Below are positions 16,445 through 25,834 of a DNA stretch of 64,000 nt, one piece after another. Positions within the stretch are counted from its first letter, which is position 1; every line of letters starts with the position of its first letter. The notes beneath the pieces were generated by a model, which did no database searches, was not told the origin of the DNA, and saw only the letters and a list, made by a program, of their open reading frames with translations. The DNA lies in NCBI RefSeq assembly GCF_051414115.1, contig NZ_JBLKNZ010000001.1, positions 744,001-808,000 on the forward strand, given 5' to 3'. The stretch is from Halovenus marina. Its GTDB lineage: Archaea; Halobacteriota; Halobacteria; Halobacteriales; Haloarculaceae. A program made the translations under genes and the position numbers.

Positions 16445-16871
16445 CGGCGCCGCAGCGATCATCTTCGTCAGCATGTTCATCGCCTTCGGGATGTGGTTCA
16501 CGGCGGCGTCGAACGGGTTCGACCGGATCACGGACGCACAGGACGCACAGACCGAGACCACGCTGGAAGCGAGCAATACCGCGATCGAGATCGACAGTGC
16601 CCGGTACAATCAGAGCACGGACGTGCTGACGATCACGGCCTCCAATACCGGTACCACGGAACTCTCGCTCGCGGCGACGGATCTCCTCGAAGACGGTGCC
16701 TTCGTCTCGGGCTGGGAGGCAACTGCCACGGTCGAGGGCAACGGCGCAACGGACCTGTGGCTGCCCGGAGAAACGCTTTCGATCGAACTCACCCGAACTG
16801 CCGGGCCGAGCCGCGTGAAACTCGTCACGCCGTCGAGCGTGGCAGACAGCACGACGGTGACTCAGCTATGA
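16428..16871 (+). CDS. arlF: Archaellum stator protein ArlF
   Basis: 147 aa. One N-terminal membrane helix (SGAAAIIFVSMFIAFGMWF) and an external beta-sandwich domain of the archaellin-like fold; the family anchors the motor to the S-layer. I chose the ATG at 16428 over the GTG at 16419 because GGAGGT lies 7 nt upstream and the same arrangement recurs in the next gene. It overlaps arlCE by 17 nt. Confidence 0.88.
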   Translation: MGFSVSGAAAIIFVSMFIAFGMWFTAASNGFDRITDAQDAQTETTLEASNTAIEIDSARYNQSTDVLTITASNTGTTELSLAATDLLEDGAFVSGWEATATVEGNGATDLWLPGETLSIELTRTAGPSRVKLVTPSSVADSTTVTQL

Positions 16872-16901
16872 GAGGGACGCTAACCGCTGGAGGTGGGCTG
16901 G

Positions 16902-17348
16902 ATGGGATTTAGCACGAGCGGCAGTCTACTGGTCATCTTCATCGGGCTGTTTATCGCGATGGGATCGATCTACACCACGACGTCGAACACGACCGACCGA
17001 GTCGAAGCGGCCTACACCGACGATCTGCAGCGACAGGCGGCGGTCACCGAGACCGCGATCAACATCACCGATGCGACACAGAACGCCGACGGGAATCTCA
17101 CAATTGTCGTGACGAACAACGGGTCGCGGGATCTGTCCGTCTCGGAGCTTTCGGTCCTGCTCGACGGCGAGTTTCGATCACTCGCCACGTTCGACGCGGT
17201 GACCGTTGACGGGGCGGACACTGACGTGTGGCCCCCGGAAACCACGCTCAGGCTCGAAGCCGACGGCGAACCGACGGTCGAGCGGGTGAAGGTCGTGACG
17301 GGTGTTGGAATCGCGGCCGCAAGCGACGTTCGGGAGGTGACGACCTGA
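16902..17348 (+). CDS. Second ArlF-like archaellum protein
   Basis: 148 aa. Same architecture as ArlF: MGFSTSGSLLVIFIGLFIAMGSIY helix, then an external beta domain with NLTIVVTNNGSRDLSVSEL and a conserved W-P-P-E-T-T-L-R-L segment matching the W-L-P-G-E-T-L-S-I of ArlF. The start at 16902 keeps the identical GGAGG-to-ATG arrangement seen for ArlF. The stop shares a base with the arlG start (TGATG). Likely an arlF duplicate; two such proteins could form a hetero-oligomeric stator with ArlG. Confidence 0.8.
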   Translation: MGFSTSGSLLVIFIGLFIAMGSIYTTTSNTTDRVEAAYTDDLQRQAAVTETAINITDATQNADGNLTIVVTNNGSRDLSVSELSVLLDGEFRSLATFDAVTVDGADTDVWPPETTLRLEADGEPTVERVKVVTGVGIAAASDVREVTT

Positions 17349-17827
17349 TGGCGAGCGTCTCGGTGTCTCACATGATCCTCTTTATCGCGAGTATGATCAT
17401 CGCCGCGAGCGTCGCAGGCGTGTTCACCACGAGCGTGGACGAACTCGCGGGCGCAATCGACGACCAGGGCCTGCAGGTCAGCGACAACGTCCGCACAAGC
17501 ATCGACATCATCAGCGACAGCGGCGCGAGCGACCAGCTCTACGACGCCAACGCCGGTGATGACGGCGAACTCACTCTGCTCGTCAAAAACACCGGGACCA
17601 CACGGCTGCCCGTCGACGCAAACCAGATCGACGTGCTGGTCAACGGGCAGTTCCAGCCCGCCAGTGACCTCACCATCCAGTTGCTCGGTGCGGGTGACAT
17701 GTGGAGTCAAAACGAGGTCATCCGGGTCACCGTCGACGTCGCGCTCGGCGACGGCGACCACCGGGCGATGGTCATCGTCAACGACGACGAGGAGGTCTTC
17801 CCCTTCAGACTCGGAGGTGGCACGTAA
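17348..17827 (+). CDS. arlG: Archaellum stator protein ArlG
   Basis: 159 aa. N-terminal membrane helix (SHMILFIASMIIAASVAGVF) typical of ArlG, followed by an external beta domain (ELTLLVKNTGTTRLPV, FQPASDLTIQLLGAGDMW). ArlG filaments capped by ArlF are thought to tether the motor to the S-layer. The start is the ATG overlapping the previous stop by one base; an upstream frame from 17228 is not used. It overlaps arlH by one base (TAATG). Confidence 0.88.
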   Translation: MASVSVSHMILFIASMIIAASVAGVFTTSVDELAGAIDDQGLQVSDNVRTSIDIISDSGASDQLYDANAGDDGELTLLVKNTGTTRLPVDANQIDVLVNGQFQPASDLTIQLLGAGDMWSQNEVIRVTVDVALGDGDHRAMVIVNDDEEVFPFRLGGGT

Positions 17828-18594
17828 TGAGTATTGCACGAAACGAACTGTTCTCGATCGGACTCAAAGAGCGGGATAGACTCGACAAGGAACTCGGCGG
17901 CGGTATCCCGCCTGGGAGCATCGTCCTGATGGAGGGCGACTACGGTGCCGGGAAATCGGCCATCAGCCAGCGGTTCACCTACGGCCTCTGTGAGGAGGGC
18001 CACAGCGTCACCCTCCTGTCGACGGAGTTGACCGTTGGGAGCTTTCTGGAGCAGATGCACTCGCTCGACTACGACATGGTCGATCACATGCTCGACGAGA
18101 ACGTCCTCTTCTTGCACGCCGACATCGGTGACTCGAAGAACACCTTCTCGGACACCGGCGGTGACGACGAGGACCGGATGGATCTCCTCAAACGGTTGAT
18201 GGAGGCCGAGGTGATGTGGGAGTCGGACGTGATCATCATCGACACGTTCGACGCAATCCTGCGCAACGACCCCAAGTTCGAGGCGCTGGTGCGGGAAAAC
18301 GAGGAGCGCCAGGCCGCACTGGAGATCATCTCTTTTTTCCGCGACATCATCTCGCGCGGGAAGGTGATCGTTCTGACGGTGGACCCGACGACGCTGGACG
18401 AGGAGGCGATAGGGCCGTTCCGGTCTATCGCCGACGTCTTTCTGGAGTTGGAGATGGTCGAGGTCGGTAACGACGTGCGCCGACAGATCAGCGTCCTCCG
18501 GTTTGCTGGCATGGGCGAGCAGGTCGGTGACACGATCGGGTACTCGGTTCGCTCGGGCACAGGAATCGTCATCGAGAGCAGGAGTGTGGCATAA
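17827..18594 (+). CDS. arlH: Archaellum motor ATP-binding protein ArlH
   Basis: 255 aa, RecA/KaiC-like fold. Walker A GDYGAGKSAIS, Walker B VIIIDTFDAIL. The family forms a ring that binds ATP without strong hydrolysis and interacts with ArlI; autophosphorylation has been reported for a relative. The start ATG overlaps the arlG stop. Two nucleotides separate it from arlI. Confidence 0.94.
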   Translation: MSIARNELFSIGLKERDRLDKELGGGIPPGSIVLMEGDYGAGKSAISQRFTYGLCEEGHSVTLLSTELTVGSFLEQMHSLDYDMVDHMLDENVLFLHADIGDSKNTFSDTGGDDEDRMDLLKRLMEAEVMWESDVIIIDTFDAILRNDPKFEALVRENEERQAALEIISFFRDIISRGKVIVLTVDPTTLDEEAIGPFRSIADVFLELEMVEVGNDVRRQISVLRFAGMGEQVGDTIGYSVRSGTGIVIESRSVA

Positions 18595-18596
18595 CC

Positions 18597-20270
18597 ATGA
18601 CAGAGCACGGACGACCCAACCCGTCGGACGAACTGCGACAGCACGCGGCCAGACGCCCCCATCTCCGGGACCACCTCCAGAAGTTCAAGCAGATCACCGG
18701 GGAGTTCCCCATGTTCATCGAGGAGGCCGACGACGAGTACGAAACCGACCGGCCGAACGTGCTCTATCCCGTCGGCGGCCCGATCTACTGCCATATCTAC
18801 GGCGACATCGGGCAGGACATGAAGTATTATGCTATCGAACCGGACCTGTCCGAAAACGAGTGGTCGGTGTTCAACACGGTGCGGGACCGGTTGCTCGAAC
18901 GGAGTGTGACCAAACCGGCCCCGCAGGACGAAGCAGAGTACGACGACCGCATCGAGGAGTTGATGCAGGAGACCACGTCGATCAAGAGTGAGGACAGCAA
19001 CCGGAGCGTTCTGACCCGGATCTCGGATCTCACGAACGTCGGCAAGGTCGAGCTGACCGAGCAGACCTACGAGAACATCCGCTATCGACTCAACCGCGAC
19101 ATCGTCGGTCTCGGGCCGCTGGAACCGGTGATGCGCGACCCGGCGAACGAGGACATCCACGTCATTGGACCAAACGAGTGTTTCGTCGACCACTCGGTGT
19201 ACAGCATGCTCCAGACGACCGTCGAGTGGGAGAGCGACGAGCACTTCGATCAGTGGCTCAAGAACATGGGCGAGCGGATCGGCGACCCGGTCAGCGACTC
19301 GGACCCCATCGTCGACTCGACGCTCCCAGATGGGTCGCGTCTGAACCTCATCTACTCAGACGACGTCAGCCTCAAGGGTCCTTCGCTGACGATCCGTCAG
19401 GGCGACGAGGTGCCACTCTCGGTGTTTCAGATCACCGCCTGGAACACGCTCAGCCCCGAACTGGCGGCGTACCTCTGGCTCTGTCTGGAGAACGAACAGA
19501 CGGTGTTCGTCGTCGGGGAGACGGCGTCAGGGAAGACGACGACGCTGAACTCGATTATGGCCTTCATCCCGCGGGACTCGAAGATATACACCGCGGAGGA
19601 CACCGCCGAGGTCATGCCGCCACACGACACGTGGCAGAAACTGCTGACCCGAGAGGGCGATTCCGAGGACACGTCGGTGGACATGTTCGACCTGGTCGCG
19701 GCGGCGCTCCGCTCCCGGCCGGACTACATCATCGTGGGCGAGGTTCGTGGCGAGGAGGGTCGGATGGCTTTCCAGGCCGCACAGACCGGTCACCCCGTGA
19801 TGCTGACCTTCCACGCGAGCGACATCGTCTCGATGATCCAGCGCTTTACTGGTGATCCGATCAACATCCCCGAGACGTTCATGGACAACGCCGACGTGGC
19901 GCTGTTCCAGAACCGTGTCAAGCAGGGTGACGACGTGCTCCGTCGGGTGACCAGCGTCCAGGAAATCGAGGGCTACTCCAAGGAGATGGACGGTGTCGTC
20001 ACCCGACAGGCGTTCTACTGGGACCCCGTCGAGGACGAAATCGTCTTCCAGGGGCGGAACAACTCCTACGTGCTCGAAGAGCAGATCGCGACCCTGCTGG
20101 GCTACGAGGACACGCGTGACATCTACGGGGATCTGGACTTCCGGGCACGGGTCATCGAGCGCGCGATTCAGGAGGGGATCACCGGCTACCACGAGGTCAA
20201 CGAACTCATCGCTGACTTCCAGCGCGACGGCGTCGAGGGGCTCCCCTTCGATATCCACAGACGAGAGTAA
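18597..20270 (+). CDS. arlI: Archaellum assembly and rotation ATPase ArlI
   Basis: 557 aa, type II/IV secretion-type hexameric ATPase powering both archaellin assembly and filament rotation. The N-terminal domain contains LGPLEPVMRDPANEDIHVIG; the C-terminal motor domain has Walker A VGETASGKTTTLNS, an Asp-box region and Walker B-like IIVGEVRGEEGRMAFQAAQTGH. Length and motifs are normal. The stop overlaps the arlJ start (TAATG). Confidence 0.96.
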   Translation: MTEHGRPNPSDELRQHAARRPHLRDHLQKFKQITGEFPMFIEEADDEYETDRPNVLYPVGGPIYCHIYGDIGQDMKYYAIEPDLSENEWSVFNTVRDRLLERSVTKPAPQDEAEYDDRIEELMQETTSIKSEDSNRSVLTRISDLTNVGKVELTEQTYENIRYRLNRDIVGLGPLEPVMRDPANEDIHVIGPNECFVDHSVYSMLQTTVEWESDEHFDQWLKNMGERIGDPVSDSDPIVDSTLPDGSRLNLIYSDDVSLKGPSLTIRQGDEVPLSVFQITAWNTLSPELAAYLWLCLENEQTVFVVGETASGKTTTLNSIMAFIPRDSKIYTAEDTAEVMPPHDTWQKLLTREGDSEDTSVDMFDLVAAALRSRPDYIIVGEVRGEEGRMAFQAAQTGHPVMLTFHASDIVSMIQRFTGDPINIPETFMDNADVALFQNRVKQGDDVLRRVTSVQEIEGYSKEMDGVVTRQAFYWDPVEDEIVFQGRNNSYVLEEQIATLLGYEDTRDIYGDLDFRARVIERAIQEGITGYHEVNELIADFQRDGVEGLPFDIHRRE

Positions 20271-22018
20271 TGTCCACGGACAGCGAGGCCACGATCGATC
20301 TGACGCTCTCCGAGAACCTCCAGTCGCTGCTCGATTCCTATCGACGCATGGGGATGCCGATGGGGCAGTACGTCACCTTCATCCTCATCCCGTCGCTGGG
20401 GTTCTTCTTGGTCTCGCTCGCGCTCGCGCTCTTTTTGAGTCTGCCGCTGAGCATCCGACTCCCGATACCGCTTTTGGGCATGCTCGCGTTCGGGTCGGCG
20501 GTGTTCTATCCGAAGATTCTGCTCAACCAGCGGCGCCGACAGCTCAACAACCGGTTTCACCTGATGATCACCCACATGACGGTGCTGGCGACGACGAAAA
20601 TCGACCGGATGGAGGTGTTCCGGACGCTCGCCCAGGAAGACGAGTACGGCGAACTGGCGACGGAGATGAACCGTATCGTGCAACTGGTCGACACCTGGAA
20701 CCAGAGCCTCGACGACGCCTGTCGCCGCCGTGCGAAGGAAGTGCCGAGCGAGACGGTTGCGGACTTCTTCGAGCGACTCGCCTACACGCTCGGTGCGGGC
20801 CAGTCACTCCGGGAGTATCTGCTCTCCGAGCAAGACCAGATCATTCAGGAGTACGTCACCGTCTACGAGTCCTCGCTCGACAATCTGGAGGTGATGAAGG
20901 ATCTCTACCTGTCGATGATTCTCTCGATGACGTTCGCGCTGGTGTTTGCCGTCGTCCTGCCGGTGCTGACCGGGACCGACCCGACGCTGACGGTGAGCGC
21001 GGTCATCGTGATGTATATCTTCGTTCAGACGGGGTTTTACCTCGCGATCCGGTCGCTGTCGCCGTACGACCCTGTCTGGTATCACCCGCCCGAGAAGCCC
21101 TCTGCCGTCGAACCGCGGATCACGAAAAGCTTCTATATCGGCGTCTCGCTGAGCGTGCTGTTGCTCGGTTTCGTCCTCGCCGACGTGTTTGGATTGAGTC
21201 CGGTCTCGGTTTCCATTCTGATCCCGGTTCTGGGTGATCCGCTCCCGCTCCCGATATATGCCGCGATCCCCGTGACGCCGCTGCTCATCCCGGGGCTGGT
21301 CCTCCGGAGTGCAGAAAAGCGTATCAACGCTCGTGACCGGGAGTTTCCAAGCTTCATTCGGGCGCTCGGGACGACCGAGACAGTCAAGCAGTCGACGAGC
21401 TCGCAGGTACTCGAAACCCTCCGGGAGAAGGACTTCGGGCCGCTGTCCCCGAACATCGACGACCTGTACCGGCGGCTGAACATGCGGATCGAACCGGTCG
21501 AGGCGTGGCGGTATTTCACCGCTGACTGTCGGTCCTATCTCATCCAGACGTTCAGCGAGATGTACTTGATGGGCCGAGAACTCGGCGGGACGCCCGAGCT
21601 GCTCGGCGAACTCATCGCCGAGAACATGAACGAGGTGTTGCAGTTGCGCGAACAGCGCCGACAGGCGACGACGACGCTCGTCGGCCTGCTGTATGGGATC
21701 ACCGCCGCCGCGACCTTCGCCTTCTTCATCGGTCTGCAGGTCGTCAACATCCTCTCCGATATGAGCCTCGAACTCGACGAGAGTGCTGGCTTCGATGCGG
21801 CCGCCCTCATCCAGACTGAGGCGTTCAACATCCCGCTCATCGAGTCCCTCCTCGTCGTCGTGATCATGTTCTCCGCGATGCTCGCCTCGCTGATGATCCG
21901 CACTGTCGACGGCGGTCACAAGCTCAACACCTACATGCACTTCGTGTTGCTCACCTGGATCTCGGCGCTTATCGCAGTCGCCACCAAGTGGCTCGTCAAC
22001 GTCTTCCTCTCGATCTGA
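20270..22018 (+). CDS. arlJ: Archaellum membrane platform protein ArlJ
   Basis: 582 aa, the polytopic membrane core of the motor. About nine hydrophobic helices, arranged as two T2SF-like units separated by cytoplasmic loops rich in charged residues (for example DEYGELATEMNRIVQLVDTW and LMGRELGGTPELLGELIAENM). The large positively charged loops are where ArlI docks in this family. Last gene of the arlCE-J operon. Confidence 0.95.
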   Translation: MSTDSEATIDLTLSENLQSLLDSYRRMGMPMGQYVTFILIPSLGFFLVSLALALFLSLPLSIRLPIPLLGMLAFGSAVFYPKILLNQRRRQLNNRFHLMITHMTVLATTKIDRMEVFRTLAQEDEYGELATEMNRIVQLVDTWNQSLDDACRRRAKEVPSETVADFFERLAYTLGAGQSLREYLLSEQDQIIQEYVTVYESSLDNLEVMKDLYLSMILSMTFALVFAVVLPVLTGTDPTLTVSAVIVMYIFVQTGFYLAIRSLSPYDPVWYHPPEKPSAVEPRITKSFYIGVSLSVLLLGFVLADVFGLSPVSVSILIPVLGDPLPLPIYAAIPVTPLLIPGLVLRSAEKRINARDREFPSFIRALGTTETVKQSTSSQVLETLREKDFGPLSPNIDDLYRRLNMRIEPVEAWRYFTADCRSYLIQTFSEMYLMGRELGGTPELLGELIAENMNEVLQLREQRRQATTTLVGLLYGITAAATFAFFIGLQVVNILSDMSLELDESAGFDAAALIQTEAFNIPLIESLLVVVIMFSAMLASLMIRTVDGGHKLNTYMHFVLLTWISALIAVATKWLVNVFLSI

Positions 22019-22099
22019 AGGCTCCGCGAGTGACAACGCCGATACACGTCACATAACGAATCTGATGGATATTTCCGAATCGAACTCAAAACGGGGACG

Positions 22100-23404
22100 A
22101 TGAGAGGGTTCCGGTGGCTGGTCGGGACAGACAGGCGGGTGCTGGTGCTGGCGCTGGCCCGGATGGTCGGCGCAGCGGGCAACTCCTTTCTGATCGTCGT
22201 GTTGCCGCTGTACATCGGGAGTGGCATCGTCGATATCGACGGCCTCGTCGGGCGGTCAGTCGGTGTCGGAGCGGCGACGATCACGGTCACGGAACCGCTG
22301 CTCATCGGACTCGTGCTGTCGCTGTTTGGCTTTCTGAACAGTCTTTCGCAACCGTTTACTGGTCGGATCTCTGACCGCGCGAGTGCCCGCAAGCCGTTCA
22401 TTCTCGCCGGGATCGTGACGCTCGGAACGGGGTCGGGGCTGTACATCGTCGCGACCGAATACTGGATGCTCGTGACTCTTCGCGCGGTTCAGGGGTTCGG
22501 TGCTGCGTTGATCGTTCCTTCCACGGTGGCACTGATAAACGAGTACGCGGGCGAAGCGGCTGACCGTGGCGGCAACTTCGGCGTGTACAATACGTTCCGC
22601 CTCATCGGGTTTGGAGTCGGACCAGCGGTTGCTGGACTCGTCGTCGAAGCTGGTCCCTACACCGTCGGTTCGGTCACGCTTTCGGGATTCGAGGCCGCCT
22701 TCGCTATCGCCTGCGCTGGTGCGTATCTCTCCTTTGTCCTCGTCGCGCTGTTTGTCACTGATACGGAGGAACCGAGCGCAGACGCTGACACCGACCTCTC
22801 GATTCAGATGCGGGGGACTGACCGCTTGCTCGATCCGGTCTTTACCCTCGGACTCGCGACCATCGCGATGGGCATCTGTATCTCGCTGTTTGCGACGCTT
22901 CAGACCGAGATCAACCTCCGACTCGACCAGCAGCCAGTTTGGTTCGGTCTCCAGTTCGGCGCGGTCACCATCGCGAACGTCATGCTGCAGGTTCCGGTCG
23001 GCACTGCCGCTGACCGGTACGGCCGCCGCCCATTCTTGCTCGCGGGCTTTGTGATCTTGATCCCCTCCACAGTGTTGCAGGGTATCGTCACAGACCCCGT
23101 GGTGATGACGGCCGTTCGGTTCGGTCAGGGCATCGCCGTGGCGCTCGTCTTTGCCCCGTCGCTCGCGCTCGCCGGTGACCTCGCGAAGAAGGGTGCCTCG
23201 GGGTCGACGCTGTCGATACTCACCATGGGCTTTGGGTTCGGCGTCGCCGTCGGCCCGCTCGCGTCAGGGATTCTCGTCTCCTTTGGCTTTCTGGTCCCGT
23301 TTGTCGCTGGCAGCGTGCTCGCCGCAATTGCACTTGTCGGCGTTCTCACGCAGGTAGAGGAGACGCTCCCCGACGAGGTGACAGAGCCAGCAGTCAGCGA
23401 TTGA
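22100..23404 (+). CDS. MFS transporter, substrate unknown
   Basis: 434 aa, 12 hydrophobic helices. The loop between helices 2 and 3 has the major facilitator signature (GRISDRASARKPF), repeated in weaker form in the second half (GTAADRYGRRPF). Helix 5 has a GPAVAGL segment like motif C of drug/H+ antiporters, so an efflux pump is the best guess. An 81-nt gap separates it from arlJ; it is probably outside the motility operon. Confidence 0.88.
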   Translation: MRGFRWLVGTDRRVLVLALARMVGAAGNSFLIVVLPLYIGSGIVDIDGLVGRSVGVGAATITVTEPLLIGLVLSLFGFLNSLSQPFTGRISDRASARKPFILAGIVTLGTGSGLYIVATEYWMLVTLRAVQGFGAALIVPSTVALINEYAGEAADRGGNFGVYNTFRLIGFGVGPAVAGLVVEAGPYTVGSVTLSGFEAAFAIACAGAYLSFVLVALFVTDTEEPSADADTDLSIQMRGTDRLLDPVFTLGLATIAMGICISLFATLQTEINLRLDQQPVWFGLQFGAVTIANVMLQVPVGTAADRYGRRPFLLAGFVILIPSTVLQGIVTDPVVMTAVRFGQGIAVALVFAPSLALAGDLAKKGASGSTLSILTMGFGFGVAVGPLASGILVSFGFLVPFVAGSVLAAIALVGVLTQVEETLPDEVTEPAVSD

Positions 23405-23468
23405 CTCCATTATTGGTCTCCGACCGAGTGTCGGTGTCTTTATCCACGTGACTGCCCGAGCGTGGCGT

Positions 23469-23888
23469 ATGACCACTGACCGCGAGGCGTTTCTCGCCGG
23501 CGATCGCCCCGACGACGTGCACATCTATCTCCACGAGGACGCCGTCTCGAACGTCGACGCGCTCGAATCACACGGCGAACGCGTCGAAGCGGGTATCGTG
23601 CTCGTTCTCGACGGCGACCAGGCCCGGAGCATCTTCCAGCGCGCGACTGGAATCGACCCGATGGCGTTCGCACAGGACGCGATGGACACCGACGGCGATG
23701 TCGACGACGACTGCACCGGCGGCACCTGTCCGGCCTGCGGTGCCGACGACGGTGCTCGCTTCGTCTTTGCGTTTGCCGAGGCACAAAACGACGATGTCGG
23801 CGGGCTCTACGCCGAGGGCGACGTGATCCACGCCTACGTCTCCTGCGAGTGCGGGGAGTCGTACTCGGATAAGTGGGTCGCTGAGTAG
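23469..23888 (+). CDS. Haloarchaeal conserved protein (DUF5807-like)
   Basis: 139 aa, soluble. N-terminal region REAFLAGDRPDDVHIYLHEDAV, central IVLVLDGDQARSIFQRATG, then CPACGADD and a C-terminal CECGESYSDKW. The two Cys pairs (C-x2-C and C-x-C) could bind zinc. From memory this matches DUF5807; not verified. I took the ATG at 23469 (MTTDREAF) over an ATG at 23448 because the shorter form follows a TATA-like CTTTATCC at about 23437. Function unknown. Confidence 0.78.
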   Translation: MTTDREAFLAGDRPDDVHIYLHEDAVSNVDALESHGERVEAGIVLVLDGDQARSIFQRATGIDPMAFAQDAMDTDGDVDDDCTGGTCPACGADDGARFVFAFAEAQNDDVGGLYAEGDVIHAYVSCECGESYSDKWVAE

Positions 23889-23904
23889 CGACCAATTTTC
23901 GCGG

Positions 23905-24765
23905 CTACTGCACTGCGCGCCGTCGTCTCTGTTCGACCAGATGAACGGCGAGTGGCAACAGCAAAATCCCAGCAAAGAGCGCGACGTTGAAAAGCACCGT
24001 TCGCAGGTGTTCGAGCGACCCGGTCACCAGTGCCTCCTCCACGAGGACGAAGGCAAGCAGATAGCCGATCCCGCAGAGACAGACTGCCCCTCCTTCGAGT
24101 CGTGTCCGAAGCGCGGGCATACTGTCGAGCTGTGTCGTCGCGACGACGCCGCCGAGACTCGCGCCGAGGCCGACGAGCGCGAGTTCTGCGAACCCGCTTA
24201 CGAGAACCGCGGGGACGGCGATGACGGTCGCGAGTGCGAACCCTCGCTGCGGTGTCCCGTCGACGACGCGGGGTACCGCAGCGAGCACGCCCACACCGAG
24301 TGCAGCGCCGACGACGATATCGCCCAGATAGTGGACGCGGAGAACGACCCGCGACAGCGAGATGGCGAGGACGGCAGTCACGACGCCGCCGATGGCGAGC
24401 GGGTCGCGGAGTCGGTCGAACGCGACGAGCAGGCCGCCGTAGACGAGCGTCGCCATGAACGCGTGCCCGCTCGGAAAGCCGTACTCGCTGTCGGTCAGTT
24501 CCACGAGCGCGGCCACCTCCACCGCCCCGTCAGCGGGCGGTCGCGGCAGCGCGAACGCGGATTTGACCAGCACGATGCTCACCACCCCGACAGTCGCGTA
24601 CGCGGCCACCGTCGCGCCGCGCTGTCTGTCCGCGAGCCAGTAGCAGACGGCGACGACGAGAATAAGTAACTCGGCCCCGCCGAAGGTCGTCACGAAGACT
24701 GCAAGATCGGTAAACTCCGGTGGGAACGCTTCCCAGAGCGCGACGCTCCAGTCTTTCAGACGCAT
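23905..24765 (-). CDS. PAP2-superfamily membrane phosphatase
   Basis: 286 aa with about eight membrane helices. All three phosphatase motifs are present: K-x6-R-P (KSAFALPRPP), PSGH (YGFPSGHAF) and S-R-x5-H-x3-D (SRVVLRVHYLGD). The family removes phosphate from lipid phosphates or isoprenyl diphosphates at the membrane; the substrate here is not known. Convergent with the DUF5807-like gene. Confidence 0.92.
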   Translation of the reverse strand: MRLKDWSVALWEAFPPEFTDLAVFVTTFGGAELLILVVAVCYWLADRQRGATVAAYATVGVVSIVLVKSAFALPRPPADGAVEVAALVELTDSEYGFPSGHAFMATLVYGGLLVAFDRLRDPLAIGGVVTAVLAISLSRVVLRVHYLGDIVVGAALGVGVLAAVPRVVDGTPQRGFALATVIAVPAVLVSGFAELALVGLGASLGGVVATTQLDSMPALRTRLEGGAVCLCGIGYLLAFVLVEEALVTGSLEHLRTVLFNVALFAGILLLPLAVHLVEQRRRRAVQ

Positions 24766-24835
24766 GTGGAAGGGAGTACTCGGAGCGACCGGTAAAACAC
24801 ATCGAAGTCAGCGCAGTGTCGGAGACACGGGTTCG

Positions 24836-24915
24836 GCGTCCGTTCTCGGCGCCGCGTGGTCAGGGCGCCCGTTCCCAGCACCGCGTGGCCAGTGCGTCCG
24901 TTTCCGCGCCCTCGT
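24836..24915. repeat. Degenerate 29-bp tandem repeat
   Basis: Two full units (24836-24864 and 24865-24893) and a partial third. Each begins GCGYCCGTT and contains CCGCGTGG. It lies between the PAP2 gene and the aldo/keto reductase end, in non-coding DNA. Confidence 0.6.
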
Positions 24916-24916
24916 T

Positions 24917-25759
24917 TCAGCGTTCGATACCGTACACATCGCCTGTCCAGTCGCGTTCTCTGGTGTCGTAGACTGCGTGTCCGCGGTCGCGGTCGGTGAG
25001 CGCGTCGAGGTCAGCGTCGTCGAGGTCCCAGTCGAAGAGATCGATGTTCTCCTGGACGTGTGCTGGCGAGGACGATTTCGGGAGCGCGACGACGCCCTGT
25101 TCGAGCGCCCACTTGAGGACAATCTGTGCGACGGACCTGTCGTACTTCTCGGCCAGATCGGAAACGACGTCGTCTTCGAATATCTCCGTGCGGGCGAGCG
25201 GCGCGGCGGCCTCGACGACGGTGTCGGTTTCGCGACAGAATTCAACCAGTTCGGGTCGCTGGAGCCACGGGTGGAACTCGATCTGATTGACCGCGATCGG
25301 AACGTCAGAGATGTGGTGTGCGGTGCTGAGTTGATAGCGGCTGAAGTTCGAGACGCCGATGTTTTTAATCAGCCCCCGGTCGTGCAGTGTCGCCATCGCG
25401 TCGAGCGACTCCCGAAGCGAGATGGCCGGGTTCGGCCAGTGGATGAGATACAGGTCCAGATAGTCCGTCCCGAGTCGGGCAAGCGAGTCCTCGCAGGCGG
25501 CGATGAGCGACTCGTAGTTGAGGTGTTTCGGGAGCACCTTCGAGGTGAGAAAGACCTCATCGCGGTCGTACTCTGCGAGCACGTCGCCGATGACGTTCTC
25601 GTTGTGATAGCCCTCGGCGGTGTCGACGTGCGTGTAGCCCGCATCGAGTGCTGTCCGAAGCCCCTCTTCGAGTTGTTCGTCGCCGATGTCCCACGTGCCG
25701 TAGCCGACGACGGGCAGTTCGTCGCCGCTCGGAAGTGTCTTTGTTGGGAATGTACTCAT
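24917..25759 (-). CDS. Aldo/keto reductase
   Basis: 280 aa, TIM-barrel NADPH-dependent oxidoreductase of the AKR3/AKR5 type. The catalytic tetrad is visible: Asp in HVDTAEGYHNE, Tyr in the same motif, Lys in FLTSKVLPK and His in YLIHWPNP. IGVSNFSRYQL and VNQIEFHPW are family signatures, and the C-terminal ALPKSSSPAHVQENIDLFDW binds the cofactor. Probably reduces small aldehydes or keto compounds. Monocistronic. Confidence 0.93.
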   Translation of the reverse strand: MSTFPTKTLPSGDELPVVGYGTWDIGDEQLEEGLRTALDAGYTHVDTAEGYHNENVIGDVLAEYDRDEVFLTSKVLPKHLNYESLIAACEDSLARLGTDYLDLYLIHWPNPAISLRESLDAMATLHDRGLIKNIGVSNFSRYQLSTAHHISDVPIAVNQIEFHPWLQRPELVEFCRETDTVVEAAAPLARTEIFEDDVVSDLAEKYDRSVAQIVLKWALEQGVVALPKSSSPAHVQENIDLFDWDLDDADLDALTDRDRGHAVYDTRERDWTGDVYGIER

Positions 25760-25834
25760 AGACTGGTCACAGGCCGGATCGCGGTTGAATCTACCGATAC
25801 GTGGTTCGTGTTGTGAACGCGCTCGTCCAACGAA

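Noticed and set aside
24919..24971. Search for tRNA or CRISPR-type repeats across intergenic regions
   Set aside because: No tRNA T-arm/acceptor combinations and no regularly spaced repeats were seen in any gap; the 29-bp tandem units are contiguous and too few for a CRISPR array.
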